This document shows positions 18,958 through 27,882 of a DNA stretch of 64,000 nucleotides, one piece after another; position 1 is the first letter of the stretch; each line of letters begins with the position of its first letter. Made by a program: the position numbers and the translations under genes. Source of the stretch: Opitutia bacterium. Its GTDB lineage: Bacteria; Verrucomicrobiota; Verrucomicrobiae; Opitutales; Opitutaceae. The stretch is taken from positions 81,328-145,327 of the forward strand of contig CANEVO010000002.1 of assembly GCA_947442255.1 (NCBI GenBank). Reading direction: 5' to 3'. The notes beneath the pieces were generated by a model. That model was not told the origin of the DNA. It did not search any database and saw only the letters and a program-made list of their open reading frames with translations.

Positions 18958-20718
18958 CTACATCCGCTTGAGCGTGCGCAGACTGAGGAGTTGGAGGCCG
19001 GTCTCGAGGATCAGCAGCGTGCGGGCGCAGAGGAGCAGTCGGCGCGCACGGATCGCGGGGTCCTCGACCGCCACCTTGTCGGCGTTGTAGAACGCGCTGA
19101 AATCTCCCGCGAGTTCGTAGAGATAGAGCGAGAGGAAGTGCGGGCGCAGGGCGTCGGTCGCGAGCCGGATCCCATCGGAAAATTTCACCAATTTGCGGGC
19201 GAGGGCGAATTCCGCGGGCGTTTCCAACCCGCTCGCCGCGGCCTCGGTGGCGGCAGCGCCGGGCGTGACGCCCAGCTTGCGAAAAATCGAATGAATACGC
19301 GCGACGGCGTAGAGGAGATAGGCGGCGGTGTTGCCTTCGAGGGAAATCATCTTGTCCCAGGCGAAGACGTAGTCGCTCGAACGGTTCTGGGAGAGATCGG
19401 CGTACTGGACGGAGCCCACGCCCACCACGGCCGCAATCTCGCGCCGTTCGGCGTCGGGGATGTCGCGGCTTTTCTCGCTGACCAGCGCGAAGGCCCGCGC
19501 TTCCGCCTCGGCGAGCAACTCCTTCAGGCGGATATTTTCACCGCTGCGGGTTTTGAGCGGCTTGCCGTCCTCCCCCGTGACCGTGCCGAAGGCGGTGTGC
19601 TCGAGGGCGGGCAGCTTGCGCCCGAGCTGGGCGAACCATTTTTGCGCGGTGAGAAACAACTGCTGGCAGTGGTCGCTCTGGCGCGAGTCGATGACGTAGA
19701 TCGCGGCGTCAGCCTTGAAGTGTTCCGCGCGGTAAAGGATCGTCGCGAGGTCGGTGGTGGCGTAGTTGGCGGCACCATCAGATTTCCGGATGATGAAGGG
19801 CTGCGTGGCGAAGCGCGGATGCTCCGGGTGAAACACCACGAGGGCGCCCTCGCTCTCCACGGCCAGCCCGCAATCGACGAGCTCGCGATAGACCCGCTCG
19901 ACCTGGTCGTTGTAGAAGCTCTCCCCCAGCGTGACGTCGAAGTGAATGCCGAGCTGGTCGTAGATGACTTGGAACGCCGCGAGCGATACCCCATTGATGT
20001 GCCTCCAGATTTCGAGGTTCTCCGGATCGCCGGCCTGGAGCTTGACCAACTCGGCGCGGGCTTGGTCCATCACGGCCGCGTCGGCATCGGCGGCGTTGTT
20101 CCCGACCTTGTAGAGCCGTTCGAATTCCTCGAGTGGTTCCCGGGCGAGCGCCGCAGAATCGAGCTGGCGTTTGTAGGCCCAGATGAGCTTGCCGAACTGG
20201 GTGCCCCAGTCGCCGATGTGGTTGTCGCGGATGACCCTGGCCCCGCTAAACGCCAGCAACCGCGCGATCGCCTCGCCGATCACGGCGGAGCGCAGATGTC
20301 CGACGTGCATTTGTTTCGCCGTGTTTGGGGCGCTGTAGTCGACGACGTAAACCTGGTCTTTTTTCGCGGTGGCGGCGCCGGCGGCGAGCGCTTCCCGGGT
20401 GGAAAAGGTGCCGAGCCAGGCCCGGAGCGCGGCGGGCTGGAGCGTAAAGTTGATGAAGCCGGGGCCGGCGATGGTGCAAGCGCAGCGCTCGGCTGCCGAA
20501 GCGGGCAGGGCCGCGAGAAGTTTCTCGGCGATGGCGCGAGGGTTCAGCTTCCGCGCCTTGGCGTAGCCCAGCACGCCGTTGGCTTGGAAGTCGCCATGGC
20601 GCGGATCGGCGGTGCGCACCTCCGGGGTGAACGTGTCGGCCTCGGGTAGACCGGCGGTTGCCGCGGCGGACTTGAGTGCGGTCTCGAGATCGGCGGCGAA
20701 GTTGAACGAAACGTACAT
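18958..20718 (-). CDS. argS: Arginyl-tRNA synthetase
   Basis: 586 residues, a usual length for class I ArgRS. The ATG at 20718 starts the N-terminal additional domain. The HIGH-type motif reads APNTAKQMHVGHLRS (about residues 120-134), followed by DNHIGDWGTQFG; the C-terminal half has the SQNRSSDYVFAWDKMISLEGNTA block and the helical anticodon-binding domain ending LLSLRTLKRM. As in most ArgRS the KMSKS loop is degenerate (KTRSGENIRL). It is divergently arranged with the pyrimidine phosphorylase gene across about 200 bp. Confidence 0.97.
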   Translation of the reverse strand: MYVSFNFAADLETALKSAAATAGLPEADTFTPEVRTADPRHGDFQANGVLGYAKARKLNPRAIAEKLLAALPASAAERCACTIAGPGFINFTLQPAALRAWLGTFSTREALAAGAATAKKDQVYVVDYSAPNTAKQMHVGHLRSAVIGEAIARLLAFSGARVIRDNHIGDWGTQFGKLIWAYKRQLDSAALAREPLEEFERLYKVGNNAADADAAVMDQARAELVKLQAGDPENLEIWRHINGVSLAAFQVIYDQLGIHFDVTLGESFYNDQVERVYRELVDCGLAVESEGALVVFHPEHPRFATQPFIIRKSDGAANYATTDLATILYRAEHFKADAAIYVIDSRQSDHCQQLFLTAQKWFAQLGRKLPALEHTAFGTVTGEDGKPLKTRSGENIRLKELLAEAEARAFALVSEKSRDIPDAERREIAAVVGVGSVQYADLSQNRSSDYVFAWDKMISLEGNTAAYLLYAVARIHSIFRKLGVTPGAAATEAAASGLETPAEFALARKLVKFSDGIRLATDALRPHFLSLYLYELAGDFSAFYNADKVAVEDPAIRARRLLLCARTLLILETGLQLLSLRTLKRM

Positions 20719-20915
20719 CGGATCAGAAAACCGGAAGCCGCGCGCGGCGCGCAAGCGTGGAGTTGAGTTCGTGAACGCTGAAAACCGGCGCTTTCTGCTC
20801 TGACAGGGCGCTTCTGATGGCCGGGTTTTCGGCTCGACTTTTTCCTTGGGACGCCTTGGCTCCTTAGCTTTTCCGCCCGCTGGCAAGCGTCCGGCCTTTA
20901 AATCCTCACCAATCC

Positions 20916-22262
20916 ATGACCAGTAAACGCAACGTTCCTATGCGTCGTTTCATCAAGCCTACGTTCAACTTCCTGATCGAGAAGAAGCGCGACGGCGGTG
21001 AGTTCACCCAAGAGGAAATACGCTATATCATCGACAGCACGTTGGATGGGGAAATGCCTCAACATCAACTGGCTGCGCTGGCGATGGCGATTTATTTTTC
21101 CGGCATGTCCGCGCAGGAGACGGCCGATTTAACCGAAGAGATGATGCTTTCCGGCGAGGTCATCGATCTCTCCCATATCGCGAAGCCGAAGATCGACAAA
21201 TATTCGACCGGTGGCGTGGGTGATAAGACTTCCCTGGTCTTGGTGCCCCTTGCGATGGCCTCGGGCGTGGTCGTGCCGATGATGTGTGGAGTCGAACACG
21301 ACTACATCATCAACACTTTGGAGAAGCTCGCGGCGATCCCGGGCTTCAAGAGCCACCAGACGAACGAACATTTTGCGGCCCAGTTGGCCCGTATCGGTGG
21401 GGCGATCGTCGCCCAAACGGCGGACTTGGCCCCGGCCGACGCCAAGTTGTACGAATTGCGGAAGGAAACCGGTACGATCCCCAGCCTGCCGCTGATCACC
21501 GGCAGCGTGCTTTCGAAGAAGCTCGCGGAAGGTTCCGAGGGGCTCGTCATCGACGTCAAGTGGGGCAATGGATCCTTCATCAAGGACCTCGAACAGGCGA
21601 AGCAACTCGCCCGGTCGATGACCCGCGTCGGTCGTTCGATGAAGCGCCGCTGCGTGGCTTTGGTGACCGATATGAACCAGCCGCTCGGTGACACGGTCGG
21701 CACGTCGCTCGAAGTGAAAGAAGCCATCAAGCTGCTCAAGGGTGAGGGTCCGGAAGACATGAAGGAACTCGTCCTCAAGCTGGGCATGGAAATCGTGCGG
21801 CTGGCGGGCGTCGCCGGCTCGACCCTTTCCGCTAAGCAGACGGTGCAGCGTCATCTCACGGACGGGTCGGCGCTCGAAAAATTCAAGGACCTCGTCAAGG
21901 CGCAGGGTGGCGACGTTTCGTTTATCGATCATCCGGAGAAATTTCCGCAGGCGCGGCATATCCGGAAGTTGCCCGCTCCGAAGCGGGGCTATGTCCACAC
22001 CATCAATGCCGCGATGATCGCCCGCGGCGTGCATCTGCTGGGCGCCGGCAAAGAAGACGTCCACGACAAGATCGATCACTCGGTCGGCGTTTCCGAAATC
22101 AAGAAGGTCGGCACGCAGGTCAAGCAGGGGGAGCCGTTGATGATGATTCACTACAACGACGAGGCCAAGCTCGAGCAGGCGCTGGAGTATTTCAAGAACG
22201 CCTATCGCCTCGCGCCCAAGCGGCCGACGCCGCCGCCGTTAATTGTCGAACGCGTGGCCTGA
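20916..22262 (+). CDS. Pyrimidine-nucleoside (thymidine) phosphorylase, divergent
   Basis: 448 residues. It cleaves pyrimidine nucleosides with phosphate. The family signature DKYSTGGVGDKTSLVLVPLAM (split here) is clear, as are YELRKETGTIPSLPLITGS and SKKLAEG, which supply the Arg, Ser and Lys that hold the base. Two parts differ from DeoA/Pdp: the usual KHSTGG is KYSTGG, and the glycine-rich phosphate/sugar loop (SGRGLGHTGGT in typical enzymes) reads CGVEHDYIINT. The C-terminal domain is complete (HSVGVSEIKKVGTQVKQGEPL). A strong terminator follows. Activity on thymidine or uridine is therefore uncertain. Confidence 0.88.
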   Translation: MTSKRNVPMRRFIKPTFNFLIEKKRDGGEFTQEEIRYIIDSTLDGEMPQHQLAALAMAIYFSGMSAQETADLTEEMMLSGEVIDLSHIAKPKIDKYSTGGVGDKTSLVLVPLAMASGVVVPMMCGVEHDYIINTLEKLAAIPGFKSHQTNEHFAAQLARIGGAIVAQTADLAPADAKLYELRKETGTIPSLPLITGSVLSKKLAEGSEGLVIDVKWGNGSFIKDLEQAKQLARSMTRVGRSMKRRCVALVTDMNQPLGDTVGTSLEVKEAIKLLKGEGPEDMKELVLKLGMEIVRLAGVAGSTLSAKQTVQRHLTDGSALEKFKDLVKAQGGDVSFIDHPEKFPQARHIRKLPAPKRGYVHTINAAMIARGVHLLGAGKEDVHDKIDHSVGVSEIKKVGTQVKQGEPLMMIHYNDEAKLEQALEYFKNAYRLAPKRPTPPPLIVERVA

Positions 22263-22280
22263 GTTGGGCTGACCCTTTCC

Positions 22281-22317
22281 AACGCCCCGGCGCCCGCGCG
22301 CCGGGGCGTTTTGTTTT
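22281..22317 (+). terminator. Intrinsic terminator after the phosphorylase gene
   Basis: A long GC-rich inverted repeat (AACGCCCCGGCGC with GCGCCGGGGCGTT) is followed by a T-rich tract (TTGTTTT). It starts 19 bp after the stop codon. Confidence 0.9.
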
Positions 22318-22333
22318 CTCGTCCTTTGGCTCA

Positions 22334-23581
22334 ATGCACATTTCCGTGGTTCCAAAAATGGACGAAGCCGCCAAAATCCCGCCTCCGCTGATCGATCGCT
22401 CCAGCTGGCCCCGTCCTTGGGCGCAGTTGAAGTACTTCACGTTTCAGCCCGCGATTTTTCCGCGGCTGCTCGGTCAGGTTTCGCCGGACGCGCGACCGGG
22501 CGATTTCGTCAACGTCTTCGACAAGAACGGCAACCTCGCGGGTGGCGGACTGTTCAATCCGCGCGCCAAGATTCCGCTGCGCGTCGTCACCCACTCGACG
22601 GAGCCGGTCAACGAGGGCTATTTCGAGGGCGCGATCCGGCGCGCGGTGGAATTGCGCCGGACGTTGTTCAAGCTCGATGAAACAACCGACGCCTACCGGC
22701 TCATCAACTCCGATGGCGATGGCCTTAGCGGGCTGACCATCGATCGGTACGGCGAAACCCTGCTCTGCGAAATCTACTCGCTCGGCATCGCCCAGCGTCT
22801 GCCGAAATGGCTGCCGTTGTTGCATGAGCTGGCGGGGACAAAATTTGCCCGCGTGCACGTCGACCACGATCTCGGCAGCCTGGAGGGCATCAAGCCGTCG
22901 ACTTTCAACGAAACCAACGCAGCTGCGCCGCGCATGGTGAAGATTCGCGAGCACGGCGTGCGGTATGAGGTCGATTTCACCGAGGGGCACAAAACGGGTT
23001 TCTTTTGCGACCAGCGCGACAACCGCAAAGGGATCGCGCGCTTCACCCGCGATGCGCGGGTGCTCGACCTTTGTTGTTACACCGGGGGATTTTCACTGAA
23101 CGCCAAGGTGCTCGGCGGAGCCGGCGAGGTCACGAGTGTCGACCTCGACGAGGTCGCGCTCGAGCAGGCGAAGCGCAATGCGAACCTCAATCAGGCCCGG
23201 CTCAAGTTCGTGCACGCCGATGCGTTTGCCTACGCGCGCCAGATGCAGACCAACGGGGGAAAGTGGGATGTCGTCGTCCTCGATCCACCCAAGTTCATTT
23301 TTACCCGCGACGAACATGGAAACTGGGAGGGCCGGCAGAAGTACGAAGACTTGAATCTGCTGGCAATCTCGCTGGTGAAGCCGGGCGGAATCTTCGTGAC
23401 CTGTTCCTGCTCCGGGCTGCTGAGCGGCGAGGATTTCGAGGCGCATGTGATCAAGGCCGCCCACCGGCAAAACCGGCGGCTGCAGTTCCTCGATCGCACC
23501 GGTGCGGGGCCCGATCATCCGGTTTATTCAAATTGTCTGGAGAGCCGTTACCTCAAGGTGCTTTGGTCGCGGGTGGTGTAG
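22334..23581 (+). CDS. RlmI-family 23S rRNA cytosine methyltransferase
   Basis: 415 residues. It has the PUA-like N-terminal region (GDFVNVFDKNGNLAGGGLFNP), then an EEHUD-like part, and a SAM-dependent Rossmann fold: DFTEGHKTGFFCDQRDNR, LDLCCYTGGFSLNA (SAM motif I), DLDEVALEQAKRNA (motif II) and VVLDPPKF (catalytic motif IV). The order matches RlmI, which makes m5C1962 in 23S rRNA. RlmI has no catalytic PCS/TC pair like RsmB, but a cysteine-rich VTCSCSG motif is present at about residue 356. It is preceded by the terminator of the previous gene, so it has its own promoter. Confidence 0.9.
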   Translation: MHISVVPKMDEAAKIPPPLIDRSSWPRPWAQLKYFTFQPAIFPRLLGQVSPDARPGDFVNVFDKNGNLAGGGLFNPRAKIPLRVVTHSTEPVNEGYFEGAIRRAVELRRTLFKLDETTDAYRLINSDGDGLSGLTIDRYGETLLCEIYSLGIAQRLPKWLPLLHELAGTKFARVHVDHDLGSLEGIKPSTFNETNAAAPRMVKIREHGVRYEVDFTEGHKTGFFCDQRDNRKGIARFTRDARVLDLCCYTGGFSLNAKVLGGAGEVTSVDLDEVALEQAKRNANLNQARLKFVHADAFAYARQMQTNGGKWDVVVLDPPKFIFTRDEHGNWEGRQKYEDLNLLAISLVKPGGIFVTCSCSGLLSGEDFEAHVIKAAHRQNRRLQFLDRTGAGPDHPVYSNCLESRYLKVLWSRVV

Positions 23582-23698
23582 TGCCCCGGCTCCAGTTTTC
23601 GGCCCCCGTGCAACTTCAAGTTCGACATTGCTGTGGGGTTTCTCCTGTCGCAAAAATTTTCCAGAATATGCCCCCATCCTTGCCATCGGCCTTCGAGC

Positions 23699-25211
23699 GT
23701 GCGGCGTGGCGATGGCTTTTATCACCCTCCCGGCGGCGGAACCGAAGCAGCCGTCGCTGATGGGGGCTTTGCGCCAACAGGTGCTGCGCAGCTTGGAGAA
23801 CCCAAGAGCAACATTGCGGCGGGAAGTCGCGAAGTGCTGTTTTTTGCACGGGAGCGTGTGGTCCTGCGCGATAATGTGGTGATCGAGGTGGAGCACCTGC
23901 CGGCGGAGGCACCGCGGCCGCCGCCTGTGCCGGCCGAAGTCCCGGCCGCCACGGTTGCCCCCGCCCCTGCGCCGTCGAGCGCGGCGGCCGCACCGGCGGC
24001 CAACGAAACGGTGGCGCCGCCCGCGGAAGCGTCCGCCGCCGCCACTAAAGCATCGGTCGCCACCGTGCCGCCGCCACCGGCGATTTCCGAGGCGGACGCG
24101 CCGCTTGTGATCAAATCCGTTCGCCCCGCCGGGGCGGCTTCGTCGCGAGTCGCACCCATCAATCAAGCTTCCGTCTCGGCGCCTCCGGCGGCGGTGAAAC
24201 CGGAACAGGTGCCGACCCAATGCCTGCAAAGGCGGAGGGGCGCGCGCAGTCAGCGGTTGCTCCGGCTGAGTCCACCGCCTCGGTCGCGTCGAATCCTCGC
24301 CCGGACGGAGCCGGGACCAGCCCGGCCGTGGCATCGAGTGCGGTCCCGGTGGCCGACGTATCCGCACCAGCCGACGCGACGGCAACCTGCAGCGAGTTGA
24401 CCCAGGCGCCCGCTGAGGCCGCTCCGACCGAAGATCCCGCGACGCCGGCCGTAACCAAGGGGAAAAAGGCAAGACCCCCGTTCCGCGGCGACCGCGCGGA
24501 AACGGCGATTTGCCCGAGCCGGACGAAAGTGTTTTCACGGCTCGCACCTACGTCATCGCATTTATCGTGATTTTCGGCGGCGCGGGATTTCTGGTTTGGC
24601 GCCCGCAGCAGCGGCAACTCGAACTGGCGGCGACCAGCGTGTCGCGCACCCCCTTCCTCGCGGCGGCCACGACCGCAACGGGCGCCCGATTTACGGCGGA
24701 GTTGCTGGGGAAACTCGAGTGGAAGCGCTTCGAGGAACTCGTCGCCGCCTATTACAGCAAGACCGGGGTGGTCGCGGTCCGCACCAAGGGCGGACCGCAG
24801 AGTGCCGTACCCATCAAGATTTCCTGGAAAGGCGAACCGCGGCCATTCGCCTGTGTGCAGTGTATTTCGCGGCCGTCGGGCCTGGACGATGCGAAGCCGC
24901 TGCAGGACCTTTTTGCCGTTATTGCCGCCGAAGATATCCGTCGGAGCTATCTGGTTACGACGGGCAAATTCAACGTGCCGGCGCGCGATTTTGCCGAGGA
25001 GAAACACCTCACGCTTTTGACCGGAGATCTTTTGCTGGAGAAGCTCAACGCGCTGCCGGACATGGCGCGCAACGAGCTCATGCAAGAAATCACGACCGGG
25101 GATTACACGACGCCCAGTTGCCCGAAATGCGAGGCGAGGATGGTTCACTCGCCGGAGGAGCCGTCCGCGTGGCGTTGTTCAGCTCACCCCGATATTACCC
25201 TGCCGTTCTAG
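23699..25211 (+). pseudogene. Membrane-anchored Mrr-like protein, broken by at least two frameshifts
   Basis: Three successive frames form one protein. Frame 1 (from about 23699 or 23712) encodes a novel N-terminal part with SREVLFFARERVVLRDNVVIEVEHLP and an Ala/Pro/Val-rich linker. Frame 2 (to about 24465) continues the linker. Frame 3 has a membrane helix (YVIAFIVIFGGAGFLVW), then an Mrr/restriction-endonuclease-like domain (LEWKRFEELVAAYY...YLVTTGKFNVPARDFAEE) and a C-terminal zinc ribbon (CPKCEARM...WRCSAH). One base missing from CCC at 24216-24218 and one from the G4A5 run at 24459-24467 restores a frame of 505 codons from a GTG at 23699; a third in TTTT at 23717-23720 would give an ATG start at 23712. 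The Mrr catalytic Asp and Lys (GGxDxGVD, QxK) are replaced here (GGPQSAVPI, VQCIS). Confidence 0.7.
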
Positions 25212-25251
25212 TTTGGAGCGGGCGCAAGTCGCGCTGCGCGTTGCCGCGAGC

Positions 25252-25809
25252 TTACACTCGGCCGAGATAACTGCCGTCGACCGTGCTGACCTTGATGATC
25301 TCGCCTTCCTTGATGAAAAGCGGGACCTGTACGATGAGACCGGTTTCGAGTTTGGCGGGCTTCTGCACGTTGCTCGCGGTGTCGCCTTTCACGCCATCGG
25401 CGGATTCGACGATCTTGAGCGCGACGGTCGAGGGCAGCTCAACGGTCAGTGGCTTTTCTTCCACGAAAAGCACATCCACCTTGCCCCCGGCGGTCAGGTA
25501 GTTCTTCACGTCGCCCAAGGTCTGCGCGCTGAATTCAATCTGATCGAACGTCTCGGGATCCATGAACGCGAAGGTGTCGCGATCGGCATAGCTGAACTCC
25601 AGCGTGCGCCGGTCGGTGGACATGACTTCGATTGTGTCCGTGGACGCGAAGCGCTGGTCGAGCGCCTTCCCGTAACGCAGATTGCGCATCTTGATCTGGA
25701 CGAAAGCGCGGAGATTCCCCGGTGTGCGATGCTGCGTCTCCATGACGAGATGGGGCTCACCGTTGAACTTGATGACCTGTCCTCTGCGGATGTCGTTGGC
25801 TGCGGGCAT
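25252..25809 (-). CDS. efp: Elongation factor P, Asn at the loop tip
   Basis: 185 residues, the standard three-domain length. It relieves ribosomes stalled at polyproline. The N-terminal KOW domain (DIRRGQVIKFNGEPHLVMETQHRTPGN) and the OB domains (LPSTVALKIVESADGVKGDTASN; VPLFIKEGEIIKV) are all present. The tip of the domain I loop, where E. coli has Lys34 in PGKG and Pseudomonas has Arg32, is Asn32 in TPGNLR. No epmA, epmB or earP gene is in the window. The gene is convergent with the Mrr-like gene (40 bp apart). Confidence 0.95.
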   Translation of the reverse strand: MPAANDIRRGQVIKFNGEPHLVMETQHRTPGNLRAFVQIKMRNLRYGKALDQRFASTDTIEVMSTDRRTLEFSYADRDTFAFMDPETFDQIEFSAQTLGDVKNYLTAGGKVDVLFVEEKPLTVELPSTVALKIVESADGVKGDTASNVQKPAKLETGLIVQVPLFIKEGEIIKVSTVDGSYLGRV

Positions 25810-26065
25810 GGCGGTGAATCGGATCGGACTGAGGGTTTTACAGGTAGAAAGGGGTCAGATTGGCGAATTCGCGCGAGCGGTGTCAAGGCCGCCGGCGGAT
25901 GCGATGCCGGCAGGAGCGTTTGGAACCGCGGGCCGTCCGATTATGACCGTCCAGCTGGCCACCAGGCGCGACGGGTTGCACGACCCGCCGCTACTTGGTG
26001 AGAGAGGAATGCCCTGCGAACCGACCGGGTTCAGGAAAGGAATCGGCCGGATCGGAGGCCCGGCA

Positions 26066-27595
26066 TCACTTCAGTTCCGGGGGCAGATTGCCGTAAGCCC
26101 ACGGCGCCCGGAAGGGAGGCGCGGGTGGCGGTTGGGGAATCGGGCCAGGCGTCAACTGGTTCGCAAGTTCGATGCCGGCGTTGGCCATCTGGCGCCCGCC
26201 GCTGACCTCCAGATTGCTGTAAGAGCTCAGCCGGGTTTCATAGCCGCCGCCGTTGGGCCCGAGCGCTTCTTCCGTGGGGACGTAGCCCGCGATTCCGTTC
26301 GCCAGTTCGACCGGGAAGGTAAAGGGGAATTTGCTCCCTTGTTTGATATCCAGTCCGAACTGGTTGAAATATTCCGCCGGGTTGGTGACGAGTACGCACG
26401 GGCCGATTTGCAGCGCCTGCACCTCTACTTCGACGTCGGGCCGCACACGGGCGATGGCGTCGAGCATCACGGTCTCCTTGGCGAACGTCCATTCCGTGGC
26501 GCCGACGACCTTGGGGTCCTGCTTCACGAGTTCGGTGGCCTTTTTCACCTTCTCGGGCGTCGGAAGCCGGCGTTTGATCAGCCATACTTTTTGGCGGACA
26601 TCGATCGGGATGTTGGCCGAGGCGCCGCGCCGGATGAGGAGCAGCGTCTTGAAGGCCTCGGCGCCGACGCGGCCTCCGACGATGGACCACCATTCCTCGG
26701 CGGCGGGGTTTTGGAACTTGGTGAGGTTGTCGACCTGGGTTATATCGCCGGACGCGCCCTGCAGGAAGACGACGGGCAGGGCGGCGTTGCCGGTGGCCCC
26801 GCGCAGGGTCTGTTCCATCGATCCGATCCAGCTGGCCGAAATGCCACCGGGGCTGGTGGTCGCGTGACAGGCAAAGTTCACGACGACGCCGAGCAGGTTC
26901 GACTTCAAATCCCACACGCCGATGACACCGACCTGCGGATCCGTCGGGCCCGCGTAACCGAGGATGTCGGGATTGCCGGCGCCGGGATGGGAGAAGGAGA
27001 GGCCGCTCTTCATGCGCAGCCGGCGGTTGTAGGCGACCTTGTCCTCGTGACCGTAACCGAAGGCGGCTTTCGCCTCCACGCGCGCATCGTTGGCGGCGAC
27101 GACGGCATCCACGATCTGTTTCCGGAGGAGTTGCGTATAGCCCGGATCCGAGATGGTGGAATTCTTGTAATAGAGATCCTGCACGAACGGCGGCGCCTGG
27201 TCGTAGTCGCCGGCTTCGGCCATGCCGATGGGCCCGGAAGAGTGCGAGTGCGACGCCCCCAGCAGAATATGGTCGGCCTTGATGCCGCAGCGCTTCTCGA
27301 TTTCGGCGCGCACGTCCTTCGTCAGCGTGCGGGTGATGAAAAGGAGATCGAGGCCGACGACGGCCACCCGCTGTTTGCCGTCATCGAACACCGCGGCGCG
27401 GACTTTGCACGGATCGTGAAAGGAGCGGTGGTAGCTTTTCCCGTAGCCTCCGGGGGCCTCCATCCCGAGGTCGGGCGTGACGTCGCGCTGGGCGAATCCC
27501 GCCTTGAAGGCGGTCTTCGGCACTTCGCCGGCGCCGGCCACGGCCAGAAAACCGAAAAGAAATACGAGGCAGGTGGAGCGGTGGAGCAGGTGCAT
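26066..27595 (-). CDS. Neutral ceramidase-fold exported protein (paralog 2)
   Basis: 509 residues. The ATG at 27595 starts a signal peptide (HLLHRSTCLVFLFGFLAVAGAG). The mature start FKAGFAQRDVTPDLGMEAPGGYG is the ceramidase N-terminal hallmark. Metal-ligand regions match the family: GASHSHSSGP (about residue 115), VVNFACHATTSPGG, NPAEYFNQFGLDIK and GYVPTEEALGPNGGGYE near the C-terminus. The nucleophile block GDVSPN is GDITQV here, so the serine is missing, as in paralog 1 at 4792. It ends in a proline-rich tail. It is separated from efp by about 256 bp. Confidence 0.85.
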   Translation of the reverse strand: MHLLHRSTCLVFLFGFLAVAGAGEVPKTAFKAGFAQRDVTPDLGMEAPGGYGKSYHRSFHDPCKVRAAVFDDGKQRVAVVGLDLLFITRTLTKDVRAEIEKRCGIKADHILLGASHSHSSGPIGMAEAGDYDQAPPFVQDLYYKNSTISDPGYTQLLRKQIVDAVVAANDARVEAKAAFGYGHEDKVAYNRRLRMKSGLSFSHPGAGNPDILGYAGPTDPQVGVIGVWDLKSNLLGVVVNFACHATTSPGGISASWIGSMEQTLRGATGNAALPVVFLQGASGDITQVDNLTKFQNPAAEEWWSIVGGRVGAEAFKTLLLIRRGASANIPIDVRQKVWLIKRRLPTPEKVKKATELVKQDPKVVGATEWTFAKETVMLDAIARVRPDVEVEVQALQIGPCVLVTNPAEYFNQFGLDIKQGSKFPFTFPVELANGIAGYVPTEEALGPNGGGYETRLSSYSNLEVSGGRQMANAGIELANQLTPGPIPQPPPAPPFRAPWAYGNLPPELK

Positions 27596-27882
27596 GATGG
27601 GGATGAATGAAGGTTGATCGGAAAAGGTAGCCCGACAGGGCGGCCGAAAAGGGGCGGGGAAAGTACATGAAATCGAACTCACCCGGTTCACCAAGGGAAA
27701 AATGATCACCCGGTTGGGCGGGAAATCTTCTTGGGGCAATCGCGTTCGAAGGGTTGCCTCCCTCGCTGCGCGCTTCGACGGGATTTGCCGCGGTACCCCC
27801 GGAGGGCGCAGCCGGCCCGTCCCCCTGCCGTCACATCCGCGCTTGCACTGGACACCGGCGGTTTCCGAAACTGCCGGAACTG

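Noticed and set aside
25682..27610. A long plus-strand frame opposite efp and the second ceramidase-fold gene
   Set aside because: Composition and position mark it as antisense noise.
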